A stretch of 10,942 nt of DNA from CAKSNH01 sp964422725 (GTDB taxonomy: Bacteria > Bacillota > Clostridia > UBA1381): assembly GCA_964422725.1 (NCBI GenBank), contig CAYRCC010000056.1, positions 1-10,942 on the forward strand, written 5' to 3'. Positions within the stretch are counted from its first letter, which is position 1. Every line of letters starts with the position of its first letter. A model generated the notes under the pieces. The model saw nothing but the letters and a program-made list of their open reading frames with translations. It was not told where the DNA came from and did not search any database. Position numbers and translations under genes: made by a program. Positions 1 to 8,400 of the stretch are shown piece after piece.

Positions 1-84
1 GTCACAAGACAAAAGTAAGTAGGGATAGCAGAATTGTTATGACAATGAATTGTCCTACTAAGGGGCAACGCCCCTTACTACCAA
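1..84 (+). repeat. Direct repeat, copy 1 (84 bp)
   Basis: It matches 401-484 with two differences, at positions 21 (a versus g) and 36 (g versus a). The unit starts in the middle of a long hairpin that is complete only in copy 2, passes through GGGATAGCAGA and a GACAAT/ATTGTC dyad at 41-54, and ends after the GGGGC/GCCCC hairpin at 59-77. The spacing between copies is exactly 400 bp. Confidence 0.9.
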
Positions 85-330
85 CGTCACGATAACCACC
101 AAACGGATTGACAAGGGCAACGCCCTTGTCAACCGAACCGCCTACCCTTTGCGCAAGCGCGAAAAAGCTATCGCGCTAAGAGGGGTTGAGGGTATGCCGT
201 CGCTGACGTCGTAATAACCGCTGATGTTCGGTGAAATCCGCATTTGTATAAACGTATAACGATTAGAACGGCACAAAATTCACGCGCTCAGGCATAGAGT
301 GAATTTTGCCGATTACCTGACGGAATACCC

Positions 331-369
331 TCGTATTGAGCTTTTTCGCAAAAAAGGGTTTCCAAAGGG
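331..369 (+). repeat. Inverted repeat arm, 39 bp (partner 10903-10941)
   Basis: The reverse complement of 331-369 matches 10903-10941 over all 39 bases by direct reading. The module begins TCGTATTGAGC and ends with CCAAAGGG. Bases on both sides of the match differ, so its ends are defined. Confidence 0.9.
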
Positions 370-400
370 TTTACCCTTTGGTGTGTTTTTGCTTACTTTT

Positions 401-484
401 GTCACAAGACAAAAGTAAGTGGGGATAGCAGAATTATTATGACAATGAATTGTCCTACTAAGGGGCAACGCCCCTTACTACCAA
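401..484 (+). repeat. Direct repeat, copy 2 (84 bp)
   Basis: Second copy of the 1-84 unit, with two differences. Here the preceding bases complete a perfect 12-bp stem (392-403 with 408-419, loop ACAA). The two copies diverge after 484, where copy 2 continues into the module shared with the right island (463-515). Confidence 0.9.
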
Positions 485-515
485 ACTCCCGACAAGTACC
501 ACAGGGATAGCAGAT
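463..515 (+). repeat. Inverted repeat arm, 53 bp (partner 10681-10733)
   Basis: The reverse complement of 463-515 matches 10681-10733 over all 53 bases. It covers part of a GGGGC hairpin, the CTCCCGACAAGTACCACA block and GGGATAGCAGAT. With 331-369 it shows that the two islands carry the same modules in opposite orientation. Confidence 0.9.
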
Positions 516-675
516 AAATTATAAATTTAGCAAAAGTTTTCCTAAGGGGCGGTAGCCCCTTACCGCCTTTACCAGTCAAGCGCAAGCTGTTTCCGACTAA
601 GGGGCAACGCCCCTTACCGCTGAAATTGCGGTAACCACCAAAAGGGTTCAAGGGTAACACCATTTGCAGACAACC

Positions 676-706
676 AAAAAAAGAGTACGTTTTCGCGTAC
701 CCTCTT
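676..706 (-). terminator. Terminator of the GH105 gene
   Basis: On the minus strand, just after the stop codon at 712-714, AAGAGGGTACG can pair with CGTACTCTT through a short loop, with a two-base GG bulge. A run of seven U residues (676-682) follows. It has the form of an intrinsic terminator; the bulge weakens the stem. Confidence 0.6.
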
Positions 707-711
707 TTCGG

Positions 712-2868
712 TTACTTTCCTAAATACTCCTCAAGCCTTATTACCTCGATACCGGCAAGCATAACAATACCCGTACCGTGCGTGTCGTTCAGATTCCAGC
801 CAAGCTCATACTTGTAGTAATCCGGAATAAACGAAAACTCCGAACCGCGGCATACACCGTAAACGTTTCCGTAAGTATCAACAGATGTCTTGCTGATACC
901 CTCCCACGCTTTGTAAACCGCTCTTACATACTTCTCCGTATCCTTGAGCCAGCCAAAACGAATACCGCGTGAAAACGCATATATAAACATAGACGTACAC
1001 GACGTTTCCGGATACGATTCGTGGTCGTTAAGCACCTGATGCCACATTCCGCTCTCGTCCTGCAACGCCAAATACCCCTCGCACAACTCGTTGAAAAACG
1101 CTATAAGCTCCGCTCTCTTTTCGTGGTTCTCCGGCAATACTTCCAAAAGCTCCGACATAGAGAACACTACCCAGCCGTTGCCGCGTCCCCAAGGCACTCC
1201 CGTCGCTGTGTCATACTTAAAATCGTACACGTGCGACATAATCTTCTGCTCCGGCATATACAAACGCTTTCTGAATCCGAAAAACTGCCTTGCCGCATCG
1301 TCCGCATACTTCTGCTCACCCGTAAACTTGTAGTATCTGCTCAAAAACGGCACGCTCATATACAAATCGTCCGCCCACATTGTCATATTATGGAAACTAT
1401 GCATTTGGTCTTTACGGTAAAATGTGCCGTCCTCAAGACGTGTCTGTTTATTGAAAATGTAGTCGCCCACATAATCGGCAACCTCTTTAACTCCCTTAAT
1501 GTCGAAATACTTCGCCGCCTCCAAAAGCGCCGATGCAAACGAACCGCAGTCGTCCAAACTGTCAATGCTCGTCAAAAGATTGTGTATCGACGTTGCACCG
1601 CCGTACTGCTCCTTATCCCAAAGCGCGTACTCCAGCGTGTCACAGCAAAGCTGCATATGATCCCTCAGATAATCCTGCATATCCTGTGAACCGAGCTTGA
1701 GCGCGGTATGAATAAGTCCGTAAAGCGTAACGCCCAACGGATAATTCCATCTGCCGAAAAGCGTGTTTTCATTGTACGGGCGCACAAACGTGTCCGGCGC
1801 ATCAACCCGCCAATACACCTTAGGATTACCCACAACGCTGAGCATACTCATCGCTTTTTTGCTCTCAAAATTGTATCCCGAATCAAACGGACCTATGTAA
1901 ATCCATACATCATCACTGCCCTTCACGCCGACAGGGTTCTTAAACACCGCATTTTCCGTTTCACTCACGCAAAAACCCCAGTCAGCCGCACAGGCGCTTT
2001 TAACCAAAATATCGTGTTCACCGAACGCAAGCTCCGTACCGAAAACGTCACTGCCGGCACCAAACCCCGCATACACCTGCATTCCGTCGACGTACACCTC
2101 CGTCGCACCCTTGGTTTCTATCTTGAAATCATAGCGGTTCACGCCTATTCTGTCGCAGAACACCTTAGTCCAGCCGACCGCATACTTGCCGCTCTGCTTG
2201 CCGTACATACGCATAAGCTGACCCTGTGCCTTTTCGCTTTCCGACCACTCGCGCACCGGATTCCATACAAATCCCGTTTCTTCCTCGGTCATACCGATTT
2301 TCAGCTCCGGCACAACGCTGTCGTCCAAAAGCTCGGTAAACACCCAGCCCTCCTGACCGTCGCGCTCAGGTGTAGGCATAAGCGTGTACATATCCCACTT
2401 GCCTATCCACGTACCGAACTGACCGCCGAAACCGGCTTTTGTCTTTTGGAAACGTATAACTATGCTGTTCCAGCCTTTCTTAAACTGCAAATCAACCCTT
2501 ACGCCCGTTTCGCTGTATCTTTCCTTGAAAATATCCGACTTATACGCAACCTCATCGTTTACATAAATCGTCATCGGTCCGAAACAGTTCACCGTCCAGC
2601 CGGCACCGCCCGTTTCGCCGGCGCAGTACACCTTCGTCCACGCCCACACGCAGTCTTTATCCTTTGCGTTAGGGTAAATCTTGTTAAAGTCGACAAGATA
2701 TCTGTAGTCGGTGGTTCTTACGATACCGTTGTTGGTATATGCTCTGTAATACAAGCCGTGCTTGAGGTTCTGCCCCATATATCTGTGTGCAAGCGACGAT
2801 ATAATCGCCTGTGGGTTCGTGCCCTCAAACGCGTTGATACTCAAGCTGTCGTCAAAATAGTAACCCAT
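712..2868 (-). CDS. GH105-type unsaturated rhamnogalacturonyl hydrolase with N-terminal extension
   Basis: Probable cytoplasmic glycoside hydrolase of the GH88/GH105 group. These enzymes hydrate and cleave the unsaturated uronic acid from the short oligosaccharides left by pectin lyases. The catalytic (alpha/alpha)6-barrel part spans roughly residues 365-718 and shows family-like segments: SLDDCG (437-442), WADDLYM (498-504, where the catalytic Asp is expected), GRGNGW (561-566), QDESGMWHQV (603-612), ETSCTSMFIYAF and a terminal DTHGTG (695-700). Family members such as YteR are about 370 residues; this protein has about 340 extra N-terminal residues with two similar beta-rich segments, each introduced by WTKV(Y/F)C. 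There is no signal peptide. The ATG at 2868 was chosen over an upstream in-frame start at 2937 because GGGAGG lies 7 nt before it and the longer form would overlap the promoter. It has its own promoter and terminator. The exact substrate (rhamnogalacturonan, galacturonan or another unsaturated uronide) cannot be told. Confidence 0.85.
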   Translation of the reverse strand: MGYYFDDSLSINAFEGTNPQAIISSLAHRYMGQNLKHGLYYRAYTNNGIVRTTDYRYLVDFNKIYPNAKDKDCVWAWTKVYCAGETGGAGWTVNCFGPMTIYVNDEVAYKSDIFKERYSETGVRVDLQFKKGWNSIVIRFQKTKAGFGGQFGTWIGKWDMYTLMPTPERDGQEGWVFTELLDDSVVPELKIGMTEEETGFVWNPVREWSESEKAQGQLMRMYGKQSGKYAVGWTKVFCDRIGVNRYDFKIETKGATEVYVDGMQVYAGFGAGSDVFGTELAFGEHDILVKSACAADWGFCVSETENAVFKNPVGVKGSDDVWIYIGPFDSGYNFESKKAMSMLSVVGNPKVYWRVDAPDTFVRPYNENTLFGRWNYPLGVTLYGLIHTALKLGSQDMQDYLRDHMQLCCDTLEYALWDKEQYGGATSIHNLLTSIDSLDDCGSFASALLEAAKYFDIKGVKEVADYVGDYIFNKQTRLEDGTFYRKDQMHSFHNMTMWADDLYMSVPFLSRYYKFTGEQKYADDAARQFFGFRKRLYMPEQKIMSHVYDFKYDTATGVPWGRGNGWVVFSMSELLEVLPENHEKRAELIAFFNELCEGYLALQDESGMWHQVLNDHESYPETSCTSMFIYAFSRGIRFGWLKDTEKYVRAVYKAWEGISKTSVDTYGNVYGVCRGSEFSFIPDYYKYELGWNLNDTHGTGIVMLAGIEVIRLEEYLGK

Positions 2869-2935
2869 ACTTAATCCTCCCTGTTGATACTGAATTTTGA
2901 AAATACGCGCCGCACTGCCGGTGCCGCCGTCTACC

Positions 2936-2963
2936 ACTATAATAGCACAAAACGCCCCGTCAA
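2936..2963 (-). promoter_or_regulatory. Promoter of the GH105 gene
   Basis: On the minus strand TTGACG (2958-2963) is followed after 16 nt by TATAGT (2936-2941). An overlapping alternative is TTGCAT with an 18-nt spacer to TATTAT (2939-2944), the latter preceded by TGC as in extended -10 promoters. Either would give a leader of about 60 nt, so the gene is probably a separate transcription unit. Confidence 0.65.
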
Positions 2964-2985
2964 TGCAACCGATTTATTGCTTTTT

Positions 2986-3116
2986 TTAAGGCTGTTTCAA
3001 GCCTTGCCCGACAAAACCGTCTGCCGGTACACAAAAAAATTAAGACTGTCCCAAACGGGGACAGCTCCCCGACACCGCGCCGGAGAACATTCCGCCATAT
3101 TTCAGAACAGCCTTAA
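2986..3116. repeat. 131-bp element with terminal inverted repeats
   Basis: It is bounded by the 11-bp inverted repeat TTAAGGCTGTT (2986-2996) and its complement AACAGCCTTAA (3106-3116). A related internal motif, TTAAGACTGTCCCAA, starts at 3040. There is no coding capacity. The form suggests a small non-autonomous (MITE- or REP-like) insertion between the SLH gene and the GH105 gene. No clear target-site duplication is visible, so the mobile origin is inference. Confidence 0.5.
3033..3064 (-). terminator. Terminator-like hairpin downstream of the SLH gene
   Basis: On the minus strand CTGTCCC (3058-3064) and GGGACAG (3046-3052) form a 7-bp stem with a 5-nt loop. Seven U residues (3033-3039) follow after a gap of six bases. 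It lies inside the 131-bp element, about 85 nt past the SLH gene stop codon, and probably ends that transcript. The gap before the U run makes it less than ideal. Confidence 0.6.
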
Positions 3117-3148
3117 TTAAGTTTTAACCGAAAACTATCAATTCAAAA

Positions 3149-5407
3149 TTACTTAATAAGCTCGTAAATCATCTTTGCAGCCTGTGCTCTTGTTGCTGTA
3201 GCAGTAGGTGCAAATTCTGTTTCCGACAAACCGTTTACAACTCCGGCTCTCTGGAGTGTGTTTACAGCCTCTTTTGCATAATCCGCAATCTTGTCGGCAT
3301 CGGCAAAGTTTGCCTCAGGCTTCAACACGTTGATTGTCGTGTTTGTCGACTGAGCCGCTTTCAATATCATAACAGCCATATCCTGTCTTGTAACCTTATC
3401 GTTTACGCCGAACGAACCGTCCGAGTAACCCGATACGATACCTCTGTTGTAAGCCGATGCTACGGCGTTGTAATACCAAGCCGACGAATCTGTTACGTCT
3501 GTCAGGGTTGTAACGGTTGCGTTAGGGTTTACCAAACCAAACGCACCAATCAAAATCTTAACAAATTCAGCTCTTGTGATTTCGTCGTTAGGCGCAAATG
3601 TTGTAGCTGTCTTACCTGTTACAACTCTTCTGTTTGCAAGCTCTGTGATAGCCGTTTTTGCCCATTCTACCGAATCAAGGTCTGTGAACGCACTTGCCGG
3701 TGCAGGCGTGGTAACTGTAGATACAGGAAGTGATTCCGCTGCCGGCTTCGGTGTTTCGGTAACTATATCCTTGATACCGATAATACTGCTTGAGCTGATC
3801 GAGCCGCTGCTTGAACCGCCGCCACCGCCACCGCCTGACGTTCTCTTCTTAAGAACGGTTACGGTGAAGTATTTTTCCATCGACTCGCCGCCCTTTTCGA
3901 TTGTGGCTGTCAGTCTTACTTCTTTGTCGGACGACTTTCTTGTAACGTCACCCTCTTTTGAAATTACAGACGGGTTGCTTGATGCCCAAGTAATTGTTGA
4001 GCCGTACTTGCCGACTGTAGGAAGGTCGATATCGTCATCAACTTCGTCGTCAATGTCCAAATCGTCGTAATCGTATGCAACTTCTTTCTTTTCATCATAG
4101 AAATTACACAAAAATTCCACGTCTTCACTTACAGACGTATCAGCCTTGTATGTAATTGTGGCAACCAATTTGTACTCGTCATAATAGTTTTTCTGCGGTG
4201 TGTACTTACCTGTTTCGGTGTCTACCGCATCGCACTCTACCCACTTGTCATCGTCGAGCATATAGCATGTCCATTTAATGCTTACCATATCGTTACCAGG
4301 ATTTACGTCAAAGCTGTTGCCGCAGTCGTAAACCTTGCCGTCCTTTTCGACAGCCGTACCGTCATTCTTGGTAAGATAGAACATATCCGCAATGTACTGC
4401 TCCACATATTCCTCTGCCGTTGCGGTTGCTTTGTTGATGTTAAGCTCGATTTCAGCGAATGAATCATATGCTTTTTCGCCCTTTTTATCCATAAGCGATA
4501 CCACTACAACCGGCTTTACTTCACCCGAAACCGTACCGCTTACGCTGAGTGCGTTATCTTCAATCGCGATACCGTCGATATCATTTTTAAGCGAATAAAC
4601 CACGGTATATTTATCGGAAACGTCCTCGCCCGCCTGTTTTACAACAGCATCAAGCATAATAGGCGAATCCTCTGTACCCTTTGCGCCCACTTCGATTGCG
4701 GCGTTGCCCGTTTCGTTAAGCTCCGTACCGTCGATTGACACTACAACCTCGTCGGCACCCGTTTTTGTGTACTGAACAAAATCGCCGAGCTTAATTTTAG
4801 GTGTCTGCTCGTCGCTGATTGCGGTAACGGCGATATCCGCGTTGCCGAAACCCACCTTAGAGGCACCGTTGTTTGTATCGCTAAAGTTTCTCAGACCGAA
4901 TGAACTTCCGCTTGCGGCTACGTTGCCGTCAGCATCGGTAACAGTCAAAGACGAAAGAGTCGGGATTTTACCCTCTCCGCCAAGACCTACATTTATGAAC
5001 TTATATGTAACCGTATATTCCTGACCTACTTTGATTTTACCGATCGTATTTTCGCTCTTTTCGCTCCATACGGCATTGTATGTGCCGTCCTCGGCATTAT
5101 ATGAATTTAACTTGAAGAAACCGCCGTTCTTACCCGATATATTCATTCCGACAGAAAATTCCGCCATCGGCTCTACTACTTTAACCGTATAGCTGAGTGT
5201 ATAATCTCCCGTTGTACTCGGAAGTGCGGCAGATGTGTTCGACGATACCACGCCCGACAAACCTACATTTGCGCTCTCTACCACAACGGTTTTATCGAGT
5301 GCAATCGGCTCTGAAAGTGTAACAGCGCCTGCCATAGGAGCTGCGGCTGTAAGCATTGCCGCTACCAATGCAGCCGTAACGAGCTTTTTTAAGCTACTTT
5401 TAAACAT
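3149..5407 (-). CDS. Secreted protein with atrophied Ig-like domain and C-terminal SLH repeats
   Basis: Cell-surface protein of 752 residues, not assignable to a known enzyme. A signal peptide covers about residues 1-28 (KSSLKK, a hydrophobic Ala-rich core, then AGA). Residues 30-330 are beta-rich and unrecognised. Residues 331-440 look like a degenerate Ig-like unit. Residues 443-519 fit the atrophied bacterial Ig type (DIDLPTVGKYGSTITWASSN pattern, then FTVTVL), after a very acidic stretch. A Gly/Ser linker with seven consecutive Gly (515-521) and a Pro/Thr stretch leads to three SLH repeats at about 574-627, 635-687 and 701-752, which normally bind pyruvylated secondary cell-wall polymer. 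AGGAGG lies 7 nt before the ATG. It follows the S-layer gene by 88 bp and is probably cotranscribed with it. No catalytic motif was seen; a role in binding, adhesion or cell-wall structure is inference. Confidence 0.85.
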   Translation of the reverse strand: MFKSSLKKLVTAALVAAMLTAAAPMAGAVTLSEPIALDKTVVVESANVGLSGVVSSNTSAALPSTTGDYTLSYTVKVVEPMAEFSVGMNISGKNGGFFKLNSYNAEDGTYNAVWSEKSENTIGKIKVGQEYTVTYKFINVGLGGEGKIPTLSSLTVTDADGNVAASGSSFGLRNFSDTNNGASKVGFGNADIAVTAISDEQTPKIKLGDFVQYTKTGADEVVVSIDGTELNETGNAAIEVGAKGTEDSPIMLDAVVKQAGEDVSDKYTVVYSLKNDIDGIAIEDNALSVSGTVSGEVKPVVVVSLMDKKGEKAYDSFAEIELNINKATATAEEYVEQYIADMFYLTKNDGTAVEKDGKVYDCGNSFDVNPGNDMVSIKWTCYMLDDDKWVECDAVDTETGKYTPQKNYYDEYKLVATITYKADTSVSEDVEFLCNFYDEKKEVAYDYDDLDIDDEVDDDIDLPTVGKYGSTITWASSNPSVISKEGDVTRKSSDKEVRLTATIEKGGESMEKYFTVTVLKKRTSGGGGGGGSSSGSISSSSIIGIKDIVTETPKPAAESLPVSTVTTPAPASAFTDLDSVEWAKTAITELANRRVVTGKTATTFAPNDEITRAEFVKILIGAFGLVNPNATVTTLTDVTDSSAWYYNAVASAYNRGIVSGYSDGSFGVNDKVTRQDMAVMILKAAQSTNTTINVLKPEANFADADKIADYAKEAVNTLQRAGVVNGLSETEFAPTATATRAQAAKMIYELIK

Positions 5408-5444
5408 ATATTTTCCTCCTAATCATATAAGACATATCGCACAC

Positions 5445-5462
5445 GCGCGGCTTTCACCGCGC
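5445..5462 (-). other. Intergenic hairpin between the two SLH genes
   Basis: On the minus strand GCGCGG and CCGCGC form a 6-bp GC-only stem around the loop TGAAAG; flanking CATAT and ATATG could extend it with a bulge. No U run follows, so it is not a standard terminator. It could set the relative level of the two SLH mRNAs by partial termination or by protecting a processed 3' end; that is inference. Confidence 0.5.
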
Positions 5463-5495
5463 ATATGCAACTGTCGCAAATTCGATAATCAAATC

Positions 5496-8400
5496 TTATT
5501 CAAATCTGATAGCAAATACCTCTCTCTGACCGTTCTTGAAGATTCTCAGGAATACCATATCTCCCTCGTTCTCCGTAGAATCGTACGGCTGAAGGTCTGC
5601 CGCCGTTACATCGTCCTCAACCTTGCCTGTCTTTACATTATATGTAATTACATAGTAGCCAGGGTCGTAAGAATATGTTTCGCCGTTTGATGTCTTGAAT
5701 ACTACATTGCTGTCTGTGTCAATCTCTGTGATTGCACCGAATGCAAGACCGTCACGTGTTGACGAATACTGTGCCATCTTACCCCATGGGTTACCCGATC
5801 TGTCAGCTACATAATCCTTTGTCGATACGAGCTTGATAATGATGTTCGCTTTCAGACCCGATGCGCTGATACCTACGATATCACCGACTTTAAGTGCGTC
5901 TGTAAGCTTTTCGTATTTCTCCTGATTTGCCTCTGAAATCAACGGACTGTCTTTATAATATGTCATTTCGTTTGCGGCTGTCCAGATAGGAGTTACGCCG
6001 TAATAACGGTTGTTGTCGCCTGTGTAGCCTGTTGCGCCGTCTACATATACACCGCCGCTGATGCCTACAGCCTCAGAAACAGATGTTGTCTTTGTTGTTG
6101 TGTATTCAACCTTGTTACCGTTTGCATAACCGGTAATCTTGTAAACCTTTTCTTCTTCGGCATCGTCATAAACAGTCTGAATCTTGGAAATCATAAACAA
6201 CGATGCATCGTCGGCAGTGTTGTATGTGAAGTCGTTAGGAGCTGTAGACGAACCTATGTATCTGATTGCAACTGCCGGAGTTGTATCGTCAAACTCTGCA
6301 ACAACATAGTCAAAGCCTACGCCGCCGTCATAGTTGATATATGTGCTTGCCGGCATTGTAGCAACCTTGTATGTGCCTGTGTCCGTAAGGTCATCAATGC
6401 TGTTAGGTACGCTGAATTCCACTATACCGTCCTCGAGTGCAAACAATTTGCCGAGCATATTGCCCATACCTGCGGCACTTGTCATATTAGCGTTGTGAAC
6501 AACTACTCTGTCCTCGTCAGCGTTTGCAAAATCAGATGTTACATAAGGCATAACAAGGCTCTTAACCTTATTCTTCGAGTTAAGCGAGAATTTAACAAGC
6601 TTCATCGGAAGTCCGCCGGCTTTAGTTTCGTTTGCGTATGCGTCAGCGGCAAAGAGTATATTTTTTGCATTTTCAGCATCTGCATCAAAGTCAAGTGTGA
6701 TTTCCTCGTCGTCGTCCTCCGGACCCCAGAAATCCACGCCGTCAGTTGCAAAGTAGTAACTCTTTATTTCTCCGCCCTGTGTGAACATTTTAGCGTAAAT
6801 ACCGTCATCGTCGTTGCTGTAACCTATCTTGATAAGCCAGCCGTACTGCTCGCTGCCCGACAGCTTACCGCCTGTTGTAGACTCCATACCCGCGATTCTG
6901 CCGAACTTGTCAAGGTAGAATTTACCTTCCTTTTTAATCTTAACATCGCCGCTTGCAAACAGGTTTGAATCAACCTCGTATGTCTTGCCGTCGATTGTTA
7001 CTTTTACGTCATCTTCGTCCTCGTCAAGGTCTGTGATTTTACCTTCGATTGTGTCGTTGCACACTTCGATGTTGTAAACCTTGTCACCTACAGAGTTTAC
7101 ACTTCTCTGCATTGTAAGAACGTCCCATTTCTTAACGTTCTTTGTAGCGATTTCCTTGCCGTCTTTAACGATTGTGATGAGCTTGTCATCATCTTCGTTG
7201 TTAAGGTCAACCTTAGCCGGCTTGTTGTACTTACCCGTAACAGCCTTGTCGGTTGCGCTTGTTGCCACGATTGTTTCGTATTTGTTTACGAAAAGAACGT
7301 CGTATTTGCCGTCACCGTCATAGTCGTTAAGAACGAGTTCGCCGACTTCAGGCGTGATGAAATCTTCCATACTTTCGTCGGTGTCGATATCCTTAGCGTA
7401 AAGTTTTTTGCCGTTGTAGATAATTGTCGGCGATGAAAGCTTGGCTTTCTTTGTCTTTGACGAATTATCCGTATATCTGTATTCGATTACGGCATCGGCA
7501 CTCTTAATGTTTGTGATAGAATCAATATCGTCGGCATCAATTGTCAATGTGTCGTTCTTTCTGTTAGGAACTACATATATAATTGTCTTGTCGCCGTCGT
7601 TGTTGTATTCTGTGTAGTACACTTTGATTTTGTAGCCTACATATTTCTCCATATCAGCTACTTCACTTCTGTTAAACACAATATCGTCGATTGCAATCTG
7701 ACCCTTTGAAAGAGTGATTGACGGGTCGATAGAAGTAGAGTATGTAGCTGTCAAAACGCCTTCTTCGCAGAACACGTTATGAAGTTTTGACGAAACCGTA
7801 ACGTCGTCGCTTGTAGCGTATGTAACGCCCGATGCGTCAGAACCCGACGGTGTAGGATACAAAGCGTTAAGAGCGTTGTATACGAGTTTTGCAACCGTAC
7901 CTCTTGTTGCCTGTTCGCCCACAACTCCCGGAGTATTCTTTGTAACTTCGACATCTTTTCTTGCGGCTACCGCAATATAGCCTGTAGGATATCCGCCAAG
8001 ACCCTTTGCGAGGTTGTCATAGCCTACCGCACATACAACCATCTTAACAGCCTGTTCGTACGTAACAGGGCTGTCAGGTGCGAATGTGCCGTCGCCCATA
8101 CCGGCGATAATGTTCATATTTGCCGCTGTCTGGATAACTGATGCCGCCCAGTGGCTTGCATCAACGTCCGTAAAGATACCGGCATATGTGCTCATCTGCT
8201 CGATTCCCATAACTCTCAGAATTACAGCCGCCATTTCGGCTCTTGTAATTGTGCTTTCAGGCTTGATGGAACCGTCCTCATAGCCTGCAAAAATTCCCAT
8301 TTTTGCAAGCAAACCGATTGCTTCCTCATAATAACTGTCGGTTGCGGCTGTTTCGGCAACCGGCGCCGCCGTAGCCGTTGCGGCCGGTGCAGCTGTGGCA

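Larger units (their letters stand above)
1..670. repeat. Left intergenic repeat island
   Basis: This stretch holds no credible gene. It is a mosaic of short modules. GGGATAGCAGA occurs at 22-32, 422-432 and 504-514. Hairpins with a TAAGGGGC/GCCCCTTA stem lie at 59-77, 459-477, 543-562 and 598-616. Other hairpins are at 108-132 (11-bp stem, 3-nt loop), 275-307 (9-bp stem, 15-nt loop) and 392-419 (12-bp stem, 4-nt loop). The same modules recur in reverse orientation in the right island. The pattern resembles dispersed REP/MITE-like intergenic repeats; no transposase is present. The window begins inside a repeat unit, so the true left edge is not visible. Confidence 0.85.

Noticed and set aside
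1..484. Possible CRISPR array
   Set aside because: The repeats are 84 bp with a 400-bp spacing and only two copies, and no cas gene is present.
478..663. 61-codon minus-strand open frame in the left island
   Set aside because: It runs across repeat modules and hairpins, has no good ribosome binding site, and its Gly/Leu/Pro-rich translation simply reflects the repeat sequence.
1708..2874. 388-codon open frame on the plus strand
   Set aside because: It lies wholly antisense to the GH105 gene, and its His/Arg-rich translation shows no domain or signal. It is explained by codon bias of the real gene; the same holds for plus-strand frames at 1021-1689, 9006-9650 and 9657-10475.
2869..2937. Longer GH105 start at 2937
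   Set aside because: The extra 23 codons would begin at the promoter -10 region, and a strong GGGAGG site precedes the ATG at 2868.
2988..3005. AAGGCT/AGCCTT hairpin as a terminator
   Set aside because: Neither strand has a U run after the stem: the T run lies on its 5' side on the plus strand.
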